A DNA stretch of 64,000 nucleotides from the NCBI GenBank assembly GCA_031763025.1, contig JASSKH010000003.1, forward strand, positions 7,120,718 to 7,184,717, given 5' to 3'. The DNA comes from Macrocystis pyrifera. Its lineage: Eukaryota > Sar > Phaeophyceae > Laminariales > Laminariaceae. Each line of letters opens with the position of its first letter. Position 1 is the stretch's first letter. Both the position numbers and the translations under genes were made by a program. Positions 34,678 to 49,600 of the stretch are shown here, one piece after another. The notes below the pieces were generated by a model. The model worked only from the letters and a program-made list of their open reading frames with translations, was not told where the DNA came from and made no database searches.

Positions 34678-37600
34678 TCACTCTTCCAAAACCTTGAAGG
34701 TCATCCCAGCCGCGCGCATCCTCTCGATCAGCGGCATTCCCATCGCCGTTGCAGTCGTAAGAACGCCTCCTGCCTTGTTTTCCAGGCGATCTTCGTCCAG
34801 AGCTAGGCAGAGGCCGCACTCGGCGAGCATCTGAGCGAGTAGAGTTTTGTGTTGTTGGGTTTAATTGTGTGAGGTCCGTTTTCGCTCACAAGACGGGAAC
34901 AGAGACGAGACAGAGGGTTGGCGTTGCCAAGATACAGCATCTGAAAAAAGATTTTGTACTCAAAGAGAAGGTTTTTCCAGAGGAAACACACGTCTATATA
35001 CACCTTTCGGGTTGCAGCCAACCAGCTTCTACCGCATACAGGAGAGGGAGTCATAAATGCAACGTGTAATTGTTATGGATATATCCAATATCCCGCATAA
35101 CATGATGTTAGTTTCCTCACTTAGACCAGACATGGAACACTTTCAGACCGCAACACGGGTGCAACACGAACAAACCACTCCGAACTACGCCGGTACGAAG
35201 AGGCGCTGGAAAACTGCTCAGGCCCTCCACCGTTTTCCAACCAGCACGATTGGTCACGACCATCGAGCGTCATATTTCAGTGCGCCCGACCAAGGCTCGC
35301 GACAGACTCATGTATTTCGAGTGGTGCGGTCTAACTATGTAAACAACCGACGATTGCAAAACACAAGTACAGGGCTCCTTCTCTGTTCGCCAACCCAGTA
35401 TTCCCGTACTCACGCGTCTACCGGGGTACGCTACTATGCCCAGCCTGCAAAACCGGGGCAGACCTGGGATGAGGGAATTCTATTGTTTGGCCACGGTGGG
35501 CCCCTTCGACAGAAAAAAAATGTCGCAACAACGGAACCTAGACACCAGGAATACAAAAAAGCGACCCAGCTCGATTGATTGACGATAACGGGCTGACTGT
35601 CGAATGCTCGCTCGCCGTTTTTCACCTTAGCGGTCTCCTTATAATTGCAATCTCCCTTGTCGCTGCCCGCCTTCCCTCGGGACACTATGTCCTTGCCATC
35701 CACCTGTGCTTTAGCGATGAAGTCGATCCAGAAATAACCGTTGTCTCTGGTGTCCTTAGATGGACCCTCACCGGGTGCTATTTTGTTTCCATATGTGGTC
35801 GCAATCGTTGTTGCACCCAGCGGTTCGTCCGGTATTTTCACGGTGTGAAAGGCGGTTTGTGTGCGTTTCGTGTTGTGTCCGGCAGGAGAAGAAACCGCAA
35901 GACAGATAGACAGACAGACATACATAAGACACAGACAGACAACCAAAAGGACAGACAGTCAGACAGATACACCGACAGACGGACGGAATGACAGAGAAGC
36001 GGTAGACGACACCAAAAATTGCAAATAAAGAATACATCGAATCAAAAGGGTCATAGAAGAAAAAGGCAGGGGGTCACACAGACTCCACGCTTAGCGGCAG
36101 TCGACGTTCGCGTGCGAAGGAAGTACAGTGTCGGGGCCACAACCGAACCACGTGCGTCATTTTCTTGGCACGCCGTTGCCATTAAGACCCTCAGATATAC
36201 AAACTGCCTCAGCGGCGCGACAAAGTCTTGCCGCTGCCACTCTCAGTAATAATACAAGCACCACTCAAGCAACCCGTACGCGCCGCCAAGAGCGAACCGG
36301 CGATAGGGCAATATGTGGCCCCCTTCATTTACCGCATGCATGATTCTGCCGCGGTCCTCGAGGTCGGGCGAGTGTGCGCACAAAGGCCCCGACCCCCGAC
36401 AAAGACTACATCACTCTAATCCGAGGTGGAAGCTCCATCTGATATTCTTATCAGAACACAAATGGTTCTTATACTACCGTTCAGAGTGGTGAACCCCATT
36501 GCGAGTCAAATGCCCAGCGTCTCGTACCTTGAAAGGGAAAAAAACGGAAATATATCAGAGAGCTCACGCCACCAAACGTCTCCTTCCCGTCAAGGGGGAG
36601 AAAAAAAAAAAAAAACCCCCCCCCGCTTCACGAAAACCCCTCCCCTCACCGGGCAGGCACCTGGCGATCAGGTTGCGGGTCACTGGGAGCGCCATGAAAA
36701 ACCCTCCGATAGGCAGGACAGCGGTGGTTAGAACTGCGGGAAAAAATCCCTTCACCACCCCCTGCAGAAAGCAAATCGCGCAAGGCAAACGAAACGCGAA
36801 ATTCCCAGCAATGCTAACGGGATACGTTATTTGAAGGGCGGAGCCCTAAAAGGAAGAGGTGAGAGGGCACGGGGGCGCGAATGGCGTGTCCCAAACGCGA
36901 CGGGTGGCGCACGAGGACAACAAGGCATGGTTCGGATAGATATGACAAAATACCGCCAGTACAGGAAGAGCGTACGGAGAGTCAGAGCCTCAACAGTCAG
37001 GACACGTTCTTGAATACTGGTCAGCCATCGGCAGCGAGGGGAAGAACGATAGACGAAACACGTCGTGTACTCGTGTAAATAGGGCAAAACTGGTAATGGT
37101 AGGCAGGGAATGAGGGCAACCTATCGGGAGCATGGGTGCAGAAAAAAAAAAAAAAACTCAGAGAAGTGTGCTTTGTCGTTGGTTTGGGTGGCGAGAGTGC
37201 CATCAGACTAGCGGTGACGGAAGAAAAAACGTGACGGAAGCATAGCGTAGGGTGGGGACGGTAGAAGTCGGAGGTTTTCTTGGTGATTGTTAGGGCTAAC
37301 AGAGAGGACACCACGGCCCCTGAAGTCGAGAGGAAGCCAGGGCGGGGAACGTAGCGGAGTGGACATCCGGGAAGAAAGAGAAAACTGTGTGAAGCGGAGT
37401 TGGTGATAGAGCTTCTCAGGGGTGAGACACGCTACCTTGCCCTAGGAAACCGTCCGAATACGCTAGAAAGATGTCCAATTCCTGAAAACCAGGGGACATC
37501 GCTCTCGTTTAGGCGGAGCAGGCCCGTGAGTAAACAAAAGAAACGAGGCGGAGATAGACAGCCCTAGGGTAAAAGCTTTCCTCCAACGATCTAAAGACGG

Positions 37601-40600
37601 GGCTGGGAGGGGGGAGCACTTCGTCGGGACGTGGGAAGAAGGGCAGAATTAGATGAGGAGAAAGGTCAGCTCGCGGGACTTATGCCAGACCGGATCACAG
37701 GGGGATTTTCCAACAAAGAGCGAATGACACGGTTAAGGAGTCGCCAGAGGTATAGCGTGGGTATGGGAGGGTAGGCGCCACACAGTGTGCGCCTTAGGTA
37801 CGGACCGGGAAGAGTCATGCCAAATGTGGAAAAGGTGGAGAAAGTCGGTAGGAGGAGTTCACCCTGCACCAGGAGAGGATGGCGGTGACGTCAGGCTAAC
37901 GACTCACTAGGCAGCGTCTCCGCCGGTGAACCACCCCCAAAAGTCCTGGAAGCGGGAAGCGTTTAAGATGTAGGAGTAAACGGAGACAAACCCACTCTTT
38001 ATGAATGTACCAGGTGGTCGTTGGCATATGAAATAGGGCCGATGAGCTACAAGGACAAGGAAAACCAACGGGGAAAAGACAGTGAGAAACTGGGGAGAAA
38101 GACAACGAGTCTCGCAGTCAGTTCAGGTGATGTGCCAGAAACGCTACAAAAGGAGGAAGGGAGGGAGGGAGGGAGGGAGCAGATAGATGGTGGAGTATGC
38201 TGCCAGATGTTAGCCCGGTACTGTAGTTGTCGACGTAGATACTAGACCATACCACCCTCTCGTACGCGAAGGCCCTCAAGATGACACGTTGCGAGAGCAT
38301 CGAAACGACCATCCGCAAACGGCGTCTATTCTTCGCGGGGGGGGGGGTGGCACGGCAAAGCAAGGATCGATTACCCAGTCGGGTAATGTTCGGGACGATG
38401 GCTGGTGGGGAGAACCCGAGACCTGGCAGACAGTTCAAGACTTGGCATAGATGCATAGTCGAAGACCTTAGGGAGTTCCGAGCCACCGAAGGGTCAACGG
38501 AATTTGCCCCCTTGGTGTTTGGAGTTGAGACCGCGCTGTGGCCCACTGCTGCAAAAAAGGCGGGTAAGTGGTACCGGGGGATCCTCGAAGCAGCCGAACG
38601 GTTCATGGTGAGGTGGCACGAGGCTGAGGCTGAGCTGAGTGGGCGGCGCCGAGCATCCGCCGTGGGTGGTGTCCTAGGGGATGGGGGGAGGGGGGGCAAC
38701 AAGAGGAGTAGCAGAAAACCCGACCAAGGGAATGCGGAGAGGGGGGGCAACAGGAGTAGAAGGGAAACTGCAGTGAACGAAAGTAGGAAGGAGATGGCAG
38801 ACAGGGTAGCAAGATACCGGGCAAACTAGGAAGTAGAACATGCCTATACTACTCGTACCACCAACTGGTGCAGCTGGTTCAAACATGGTCTTCCTTCGTC
38901 TTCCTTTTGTTTTGTTTATTTTTAGTTCATTTATTTTCTTTTTTTGGCGCTGACCCTATGTGATTTCCATTTTATTTATTTCTCTTCCTTTCTCCGATTG
39001 ATAAGCCTTAATGAAGGAGTCGTGTGGCGTGGGTGGATGACGAGCCTGCTTTGCTTGTTTCGTATTGTCTGACGCCGAGGGGCCGGGCATAGTTGGCGAA
39101 CGCTGGACGTTGGCGGCAGACAGGGTAGCAAGGTACCAGGCGGACCAGCAGGGAGACCCTGGCTGTGCTACTCGTACCATAAACTGCTGCCGCTACCTGG
39201 AGGATGCTTTGTGCTTTGTTTGGTTTGCCTGTGGTTCTTAGTCTTACTCTGTTGACGACGAGTAGTGGTGTTTTCTTCTTTTTTCGTTTTTTTTTTGCAC
39301 TTCGTTCTTTTCAAGTGTCTGCCAGATCCCCTGCGGGGGGGGGGCACGAAGGTTTGTTTCTTAGATATATATATATATATATTCTTGTTTCTTTTTTTCT
39401 TTCGAATTGTCCTTTCTTTGTTTTTGTTTTTTTTTCTCTTGGTTTCGTTTCGTTTCCCTAGGTCATGGAATGTGTATGTCGTGCCTGCCGTACGCAGTAT
39501 GATGACATGGCATTGCATTGCATACGTGGCAACGCAGTATCTCTGTGGCGTAGCTTTGTGACCACAGAACTTGTATCTCTCTAGGATTGAAGAATCGGCA
39601 CGGACACTGGTTGTGCTGGATGTCGACGGGTAGAAAGAACGGTTTAATGTGAAGAAAACAACAACATACTTTAGCAGCCATACTAGTCTCGCGCGAAACC
39701 GTACTACGTACGTACCTGGTACAACAGAGTAGCTGCTGGGGAAGGTGAAAAGATCGCTTACCCTGCCCCTGGTGTAGCAATTGCCATGATTTGTGCTGAT
39801 AATCAAAATCGTGCATTTTCGCCTCTGCAGTCAAACACATGGTCTCCGCGCAATCGAAGTGGCGCCAGGAAGAGTGGATAGTTATGGTATCGATCACAAG
39901 GACGCCTATTGTCAACGTACACGACGCTTTACGAATTTGAGCAACATTAAATTTGATACGGCAGATCCCTCTATCTTCTCACGAATACTCGTGAACGGGA
40001 ACATTCGTAACGGTGCAGAGTGTGATGTAAAGGTGTCTCATTGTCACGCTTAGATGGGGATGTGGTCCCAGGGCATTGATTCGTTGTTGTCGGTAGGCTA
40101 CTCCAGATTATCGCACACGTACTGCACTCGAACGTCGATTGAAGGAGAGGACGATACGCTTAATTGCTACAGTACGACCCTTCCTCCTGACCTGATATTT
40201 CACGACCTCCGTATAGCGGAAGTCCGCCGGATAACCTAGTATGCTGCCGCTGCGGTAGACAATCTTCGAGTCGTGCGATGCGAACACGCACGTTGCCGTC
40301 CATGCTTGATACAAAGCACGAAGAGATCACCGATGAGAGAGGGAGGGGGAGGGGGGGGGGGGGTACTCATTATCATGCGCGGCCGTAGTCGTATGACCAT
40401 AGACTCGCATCCCTACAATGGGGAGGGGGGGGGGGGGTGTGCTCATTATCGTGCATGGCCATAGTCATATGACCATTGACCCTCGTATCCCTACAACGCC
40501 GGGACGGGTTTTCACCGACCAGGGGGGGGGGGGGGGTACTCATGATCGTGCATGGCCGTAGTCGTATGACCATAGACCCTCGCATCCCTACAATGCCGGG

Positions 40601-43600
40601 TCGGGTTTTTACCGACCAGGCTGATATTGCCTGTACCAAGCGCGAAGTGCCGTGAGGTGTTGGGCGATTCGCATGAAGGGTGAGCTGCATCCTACTAAGA
40701 ACCGCTTTAGAGGCGGATTTTCTTGCATAAGGATGACAGCAGCAATGAGTTGATTTAATTTCGGGTGCGGCCACTTCCAGGGACAGCAAAGGGATTACTA
40801 TGTAACTGCATCGTGGGTGCCTCACCATATACACACTACGTGATACGACCAGCCCCCTTGTGCGGAGTAAAGGTTCTCCCCCCACAAAAAATATCTAACT
40901 TGACCGCCAGCCGGTGTAACCGCCGAAAACAATCAAACGGTACCCAGGCTGTCTAGCTCACGCAGTGAGAGGCGTGTTTTACAGCGTCGTCGCCAACCGA
41001 CACCAACCCAACCTACATTTACCAGGTATATAATATAGGGGGGGGGGGGGGGTACTCATTCGTTGTTCGTCTCGGTCATTTGACCATTGACCACGCACCC
41101 TTTCCGAGACGGAACACCGTCCCTACTCCTAATGGAGACACTTTCAACAGTTGGGCGTTCATTACGTTGATCCCATATATTATAGAAAAAAAAATGCTGT
41201 TATTATCCCCTTCTTGTTTCGCCGCCTGTGGGCATCATCTATCTCCTAGGATCGCGATCGTTGTCTCGCTACTACCTAGTGTACCAAACCCTTCCATGTC
41301 ACATTCGTCTGTTTCCTCATCTTTTCTCCAATGCATCCCGTTCCTCCTTGTGCATCTCACATTCTCCCACTAAATGAGTTTCACTCTCAATTTATATACC
41401 ACAAGGGCACGTCCGTGCATCTACTTCTTCCTCCCAGCTACTGGTATACCTTCTTCTTTCTGGGAGGGCCATGTCCGGGGGGGGGAGAGAGAGAGCGAGA
41501 CCGATAAAAAACACCGCAGACATATATACCGAGCGAGAGCAAGAGAGACAGGCAGACAGGTGGACCTATCGATATACCGAGATAGAAGCACACACAAAGA
41601 CAGATCCACGGGGAGAAACAAAGGCAAGGACAAATGGATGGAGAAGTACAGAGAGAGAAGCACAAAAGAGGAGGGGAGAGATAGACAGCGGCAGACGGAG
41701 AGCAAGAGAAGGAGAAAATTCCCCAACCCATAGCTCCCGAGAGAATGGTGCGAGGCGATAAAGTATCCCAGCCGCATTCGTACCCTTCCATCAAAGACGG
41801 GACGTTATTTATCCACCTATACCGTCTCTCGACCACTTTCAAAGGCACATCGTCCTGCGCCAGAGATTATACTTCTCGTGCCAACATGTCCGGCAATGAG
41901 CTACCGAAATTCAGCCAAGTGGCACAATATTTGAAGTCCTTCTGCGCGCGAATACACCTCACCGGTACGGTCTACAAACTAGAAGTTAGGCCAAGAACCA
42001 AAACGCCTGCATAGGAATGGACAAGCGCGTCTGATGATAGCTGTTTGTAAGGCACGGAGACTACTACACTAAATCGCCTCGAAACACACCAAACAAAACG
42101 TCACAACTAGTCGTCGTGTCTTGTTGAAATTGCCGGTGGTTCGAGCGGGTTCGGGTCGGGAGTTGTGTCAATCCTTGTGGATGGTGATAATTGAGGTGCG
42201 TTCACCTCCACAGCACATTGTTTGCTTGGTCACAAGGCGTTGCGGGCTGCAAAGCGACTACATACGCTCGCTTAGGCCAAAGTCGATTCTAGCGGGGGCA
42301 CAAGAAACTCGGAAATCCAGAACCCTTGTTGACGGCGACGCCAACCGGTCAGCGATGCCGCTTCGAGCGCGAAGGACGAAGACCCGAGTTCTCTCTAGTG
42401 CGGTATTTTGGAGATTTTTTTCGTGATGGGGGGGGGCAGAGAACACGCTGACGCAAAACGCCAACCAGCTTCGGGTGCGAAGGACCGGGTCCTTTCGTGT
42501 GATACGTTTTATGTCAATATTTTGAGGCGGAGGAAGGGGCACTTTGAAAGCAAAAACAATACACATCCTCGGATCATATCGAGTCGCCCCATCGATCCAG
42601 CAAGTGGTCCATCCCGCCGTCGCCGATCTTTCACGCTTTCGTTGCGGTACAGCAGCACGGGTAGTCAAACAGACAGACAGGCCAGACCAGGCCATAAAGT
42701 ATGCACGGCGTCCCTAGTTTCCTGCTCACACTTTGCCACGGAGTCGTAGCCGAATCCGCCGGGGCTGCTGGCTTTGTCGAACGCCACGCCAGTATCGGGG
42801 GGGTTCGTTGCTGCCAGCAAGAGTGGGTCGTTCATCTTCTTCTGGAGCGCCCATCCCCCAGTCCACACCTGATCGAAAGTATCTAAAATTGTGGCCCAAG
42901 TGCCTCCGCTAGTTTGGTTTTGAAGCGTGTGTGACCCGTATCATATGTAGCGTTGTTTTAGGGGTGAGGAATTTACCGTCGGTAGGACAAAAAAAAAAGG
43001 CGCGGGGAATGTTTCGTTGCGAAAGCGGCAGCGAGGAGAGGGAGGGGGGGGGGGGGGGGAAGAAGACACGGGGGAAAGGAGGACTTCGTAAATACAAACC
43101 TTTTATAACACGTCGCTACGTTGAGAACTACTACTTAAATAGTATATTGAAAAAACTCTTGCCTTGCAGATGCATCTTGTCGATACAGCAAGCATAAGGC
43201 GTTGTCGTTCTGGTTCACCAACCATTTTACGGAGCCGTGCTGTGTTCTTGAGGGGCCAGAAAGGCCAGGTTGACATCGAAGGAGGGGGGCAAAGGTGACC
43301 GACCCGGAAAATGATGAAAACACAACACGAAGTAAGAAGCTGAAACTTCGTAAACAGAAGAAACGACAGAGACTTACAACGAGACTGACCAACGCCAAAA
43401 AAAAGGCAAACACATCGCCTCTCAAAGGAGCGCTTCCACCGACAAAAGCCGCACGCGTACAATGATCATGCGCGCTGCCTTGCCGCACATCACAGGACGC
43501 CAACAGCATTACCGATCACAAGCTACCGAGGAAACTGCGGTGTAGCGACAGTCACTCTCTAGCGCGCGGCATCTAGCACAAAAACGTCGGACCGGGCACT

Positions 43601-46600
43601 TGCCTTATACCTCCTTTGCTGTCGCCCACGTAGTATCTGACGTCGTTCGGGGTGACACCATGGGTGCGCTTCATGTGGTCGACCATCAGGAGAGTGCCAA
43701 TGTCCTGCGAAGGAGGGTCAAAACCAGCATTTGGGGGGGGGAACCTCGCCTTGAAAGTGATTGAACGAGAGGCATTTTGTGGACGGCGAGATCGTCAAAC
43801 GCCGTCCCCTTCCTGTGCCTCAAAATTATTCTGGACAGGTTCAGAGCCCCCCCCCCCCCCCCCCTCTCCCCAATCTGGACGATGATCGGGCGGTCGGAAT
43901 GTCGCCGGATCGAAGGTGGCGTGGCGAGAGCACCTCGAATCGGCGAAAACACAACTGTCGGGAGGCTCGGCAGCAAGAAGCTCAACCCCGACCCCACATT
44001 CCACCATAGTCCTGGCACGTGTAACGTTAGCGCAAAAACCCGGATCGTACAGCATGAGGTCGAGGCCCATCTCAATGTGCGCTTCTTCAACGCATTGCTA
44101 TGTGCTTGATTTTACCTCGAGAAAGCTCTCGACCTGGGGAAGGACGCAAGTGGCCAGGACCCACTCCTTGCACTATGTGGGTGTTAAACTATCAATGTGC
44201 AGACATTGAACAATTTACTGTAGAACACCGTTCGGCGTACTGAACTAAGAAGCCGCCCACACCTTGTGGGGTTTGCTACATTGTTCAATGCCTCCACAAG
44301 GATTAGTACGCCCACATTATGCCAGGGGATGCAAGGGGAGGGGGGGGAGGGTCGGCCATCTGTGGAGTGTGTCTGCTGGAACGTTTGGTCGTCACCGTGG
44401 CGCGTCGCATAACTGCCCAAGGGAAATGGGTGTTGGGGGCATGGCTATACCCGACAGGGATAGACGTACCCCTCTCTCGCCGGGCACTATGTCATGAGTA
44501 GCGCATTTAATATTGGTAGAAGTCGCACCGGAGCGTTGCCTTCCGAACAACCATGGCCACCAGCTTCTTCGTGTCCACAAGAAAAGAGAGTAATAGGGTC
44601 CGCGAAAGCCGCTCGCATGACGAATCGGCCGCGCCCGACGCTTCTCGCGGAGCCACTGTTTCAGGGAAAAGGTATTAAGACATCTCCAATCCATCAGTAC
44701 GACCGTCTGTTTGGTATCACGACAATATTGTGTACTATTGCACAACAGAGCTAAATTGACACACGGCACGTAATTTTGTACGTGGAGGTGTGGTGAGCCT
44801 TACCCCCCTTTGGACTTTAAGACAGCGGTGAAAAAACATGGTAACCTGTTGTCAACCGTTTACGAGCAGCGTGGGCGTACAGGTAGAACTTTCATGCGCC
44901 CATGCCGTACGATTCCTTGCATTTGTAACTCGGACACCAATCGGTATCGCCCCCCAATCACGCGGTGGCCGTTCTTCTGTAACCGTCACTTTTTTTCGTC
45001 AATTTTCCCCTCTCAAATCCCAAGAGGTTTACGCTTTTTATGTTGACACGTCCGCCCGGAATACCAAACAAAAAAAATAGACATATATATGGGTTTTAGC
45101 CCAAATCAGGTGTGCCTGACCACCTTTCGGCCAAAATCAGTGACATGCTATAAACAAGAACAAAACACCCCAGGAGCCCTGCTATTGGCCAAGCTGACAT
45201 CGTAACTGATTTTGGCTCGAAAAGGCCAAGGTATACCTGACTTTTTCTACTCTGTCGAGCTTTCAACTGATTTTGCCCAACTTTGAACCAATCAGAGAGG
45301 CCATACGTATACGTACACTGTTTTTCTCTCCGTACGCGTCTGCTCTCCCTCGGTTGAAATTCTTCTGTATTGACGTATAAACTCTGTACTCGTAGGTCGT
45401 ACGTAAAAGTATGCATTTATGCATGCATACATGCGTACGCTGCTTTCACTTTTTATTTTGGGGTGTGCGATGTGCTTTACCGTAGTTATTAATAGTTGTT
45501 GTGATGTGTACTCTGTAGTTCTCTACGGTCACAGCAGTCTATACAGGACCATGGTCACACGGTATTTCGTCTGCACCACCCCCCGCTTCGAGGTGGTCTC
45601 AGGTTTGGTACGGCAAGATAATTTTGTGCCGAGCAGGCGTTTCCGCGAGGACGGTCTAGAAGCTTTAAAGCTGTCAACGGGGGGGGGGGGGGGGGCGCCA
45701 GAGTAAATACACTTGGCGCTCCCGCCGTAGCGAAACAAACGAAGCATATGAATGGTGACTCTCTGCAGGTCCAAGTGGAGCCCGTGGTACCTACACCTTA
45801 AAGAAAACAAAACAACTCAGATTTTGGAGGCCATGTGGCACGCTCAATGCTTTACTCGTAGGTGCATTCTTTTTTTACCGGATTTTCATGGACATAACAC
45901 CGGTCGTGGCGCGCATTTTTTACTTGGTTTTAGCATGAACCTGATTTTGGCTCAAACGGATCAGGTATACCTGATTTTGGCATTTGCCCTATATATATTG
46001 GCGATGTCTCACCGCGGGGGTGGAGTTGAACCCGCACGAGGGAACAATCTTCGCGCCAGTCTTCTCCGCCTCGGTGTGGTGCTTATCGATCATGTCCTTC
46101 ACCCAGATAAACTCCCCAGCCAGATCGCAGTAGTGAACGCCGGCGCGCGCGCAGGCGGCCACAAGTTTGCTCCCGTAGCGGCCGTACGGACCCACCGTTG
46201 TCAAAATTACCTGGTTTCGTTTGGTTTAGTGTCCACGCGTTGGTTGCTGTATTATCGAAAGGGGAGGGGCGCACTCATTTGTTGCTTACCTTATGCGTTT
46301 GACCATTGACCAAGCATCCCTTTCGAGACGGCGCGCCGTATCGAAGGGGGAGGCTCCAAATAGAAACGCCTCCATTACGTCGTGTAAGCTGTTCGAGACA
46401 CGATCGAATGTAATACTGGGCCATCGGGGGGTGGAGGCTTCGGAATGGCAACACGCTGGCGCTAGACGAGACAGTGTGCTCCCCAACCATTTGAGAAGTG
46501 CAATCACATTTTGGGGACAAAATATTTCGATATGTAGTGGTCTCACTTTCGGAGATGGAAAATGTTGTAGCTCCAGATTGGTTTCAGTGTGGGGTGCGGA

Positions 46601-49600
46601 GAGACTGATTGCAGTATTTGTACCGGTTTCGCCCGAGCGATGCTTCAAGTTGGACATCACAACCGGCAACTTGTAGTAAGTCGCATGCAAGAAAGACGCC
46701 GGCGCGGCGCTTGTAGCAATATGGCTGCCGCCCTCCCTCTCGATTGACATAGGACCCTGACTCAGCATTGGTCTGCTTTGACTGCAGTAATACGGCCAGT
46801 GAATATTTTACTATATATCGCAAACAAGAACCCCACCCTAACTCGAAGAAGGTTACCCCCCTCTAGATGGGTGCACTGTACTTCTTGAAGGGATACCAGT
46901 CAAGTCAGTCTGATGAAAGGATGGCCCCTACAGCTGTAGCCCACGAACTCAAGGAGTGTATCCGCTTTTTATATCCCGGTGGCCGCTGCTTTTCGTTAAT
47001 GTCAGCAAGAACAGGTGGCACGCATTTTGTCCGATCCATCGCCGACAAGGAGGTCGGGTAGAGGCTACATAGCGCACGCACGCAAGCGAGCAAGCAAGCG
47101 CTTTGAGCGGGTGCAAGTTAACATATTGAGGCCCATCAGGTGTAGCGACAAACCATGAGTATAGTCACAGCATCAGGGGATGATACAAATCGGTGTCCGA
47201 GTTACAAGGCAAGGAGTCGTACGGCATGGGCGCAACATGATCCTATAATACCCGTGCTGCTCGTGTATAGACAGTACATAGTTGATAAACACCAACGTCA
47301 TTATTGTAGCCGAATTATTCATTTCGTCTATACAAAGATAAAGATTTGATTTGTGTTCTTATTGTTTGTTGTGCCGTGAGTTCTTCGGAGATAAAGGATC
47401 CCGACTATGATATTCGCAACTTCTGGATGTTCCGCCCGTTATCTATTCGGGCTGTTAGGCGATGACGTCGCTATACTACTGTACGTACTTGTAGTAATAG
47501 TTACTTTAGAGACTGCGACCAAGTGGTCAAAAGGGCGACTGCTGCATTCGGTCGAGTGGAGGCAAATGATGGTCAATTGAGGGTAATAGATAAATTTAGT
47601 AGATTTTGCGGGGATATACCTCCCCAACTTGTAGTCTAGAGGGGGGATCCTTTCGATCCCTGTTGTGCCGTGGTATCGTTAGGTCCAAGAACGTGGCCGA
47701 AAAAAAAAAAAAAGTATGTGCGTGCTCGGCATGGGCTGCAGGCGTCTTGCCAGCGCGCCGGAATTTCATTTGGGGCAGGTTTGGGCACGTAGGGAGCGCC
47801 TGCCGTGAGCGCGTTCTGCCTATACCCCCAAAATTCCGGAACACAGGGGGTATACCCCCTTTTGACCGTTTCCCATCCCTAATAGTGCAATCTTACCTAC
47901 CTCTGGTCTCTGGTATCATTTAATATTAGCGATATAGTTGTGTGTTATGTAGTAGTACAGTAGTTGCGTACCGTACACAGCAGCAGTAGCAATAGCGTGT
48001 TCTGTAAAGTAGTACGAGTAGCAAAAGTACGCCCGCTTGTGCGCGGTTATTGTGCGTCTCACCTTGGCCTGCGACACCATTCTCCCGACAGCCTCGTCGT
48101 CCATACTGTCTGCGATGATGATGGGAATGGTCGACGCTGCGGCATCGACCTCGGACGACAGACGACTCTTGAGCTCGGTTAGCCTCGTTTCAGATCTACA
48201 GCAGCATATGACGGTAAAAAAAAAACGGGTCAGGTCAACAACTAATCGCGCGGGTCATTCAGCCAACAGATCGAGATGACGTCTGGGTCCGAGAGTAATC
48301 TGTTTTACTGTGATTTTTTTGTGGCATCGTGTATCTTGCGCACACATATCATACATGGCGAAGCTGGGTACAGCGATGGCAACGGGAGGTGGACGACCGT
48401 GATGACGTGCCCAGCTTCATCGTTCGAGCACGGCAGTACGGCATTCGGATAGGAAGCTCTCTCTACTGCGCGCTCTCCACCACAGTGTCTGCCACACCCC
48501 TTGCGGGGGGGCACGACAGTTTGTTTCTTCTATTTTTTTCCATTATTTTTGTTTCTCTTTCCATTCGTCTTCTTTGTTCTTGTTATTTTTCTTTGATTTC
48601 TTTCGTTTCTCTATTTCATAGAATGTGTATGTCGTGCCTGTCGTATCCAGTATGATGACGTGACATTGCATTGTCCACTGTGCTTACTGCATACGTGGCA
48701 ACGTAGTATCTCTGTGGCGTAGTTTTGTGACATCAGAACTTGTATCTCTCTAGGATCGAAGAATCGGCACGGACACTGGTTGTGCTGGATGTCGACGGGT
48801 AGAAAGAACGGTTTAATGTGAAAAACACACACCACGATCTGACGTGTACTGGTGTACTGGTATCCGATCTATCTATCTGCAGAACGAAGTGAAACGGTTT
48901 GAAGAGTTTTATTTTATAAAATTATGAAATACGCCAGCTGTGAGTTCGACTGATTAAGTAGTTGACACTCAACTTTGCAAGCTGCGTATTTACAGAATTT
49001 TACAAGTGTTATAATAAGCTGAACTGTCACGGACAGGGCAAGACGTATCGGTCGTAGACCTCGGAACTCGCATGCAAGGAAGGATACCTCTCAAAGTCAA
49101 GCATGAAAGATCCCACCGGACTAAATATCGGGTTGTTAGAGGTCCGCAGCATGGACCGCGTTGACCTCTCCCCTCAAGCTGACTACGAGGACTTCCAGAA
49201 TCGACCCGATCAGGTAAGGTCCTCGTGACCCCCTGCGGTGTTACCTTAATAACCGTGACCCTCTTGGGTCTGGCAATTCCTTGCTAAATACGAGAAAGAA
49301 CTCTGCTCGGCTTACGTCGGCCGTAAGGACGGCTACAAGGGACCCTCGCTTCGCGACCTCTCCACGGCGACTTCTACGCGACAGCATCGGCTCTCACTGC
49401 GAGCATCGGCTTCTCAGAACGCGCGTATTCTATATGTAATTCCTTGTCAAAGATATAGGCCAGTGGCTCCCCTGGATGCTGCCCGGGTCAACAGGACAAT
49501 TTAAATAATGATTCTGCGCACTGATACTATATAACCCGAACAAGGGAGAAATATTTTTATATTGATTGAGTGTTGTTGAGGTTAAGTATAGTATGGTTCT

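Larger units (their letters stand above)
36762..40191 (-). other. intron 6 of gene B
   Basis: 3.4 kb, against 1.2 kb in copy A. The excess is explained by a LINE 3' fragment, a second shorter LINE end and a dispersed 0.35-kb repeat listed separately. The stretch 36850-38150 is purine-rich and no gene was seen in it. Confidence 0.6.

Noticed and set aside
46867-47061. 64-codon plus-strand reading in intron 2 of gene B
   Set aside because: No family resemblance, no splice partner, and it lies in an intron of a well-supported gene on the other strand.
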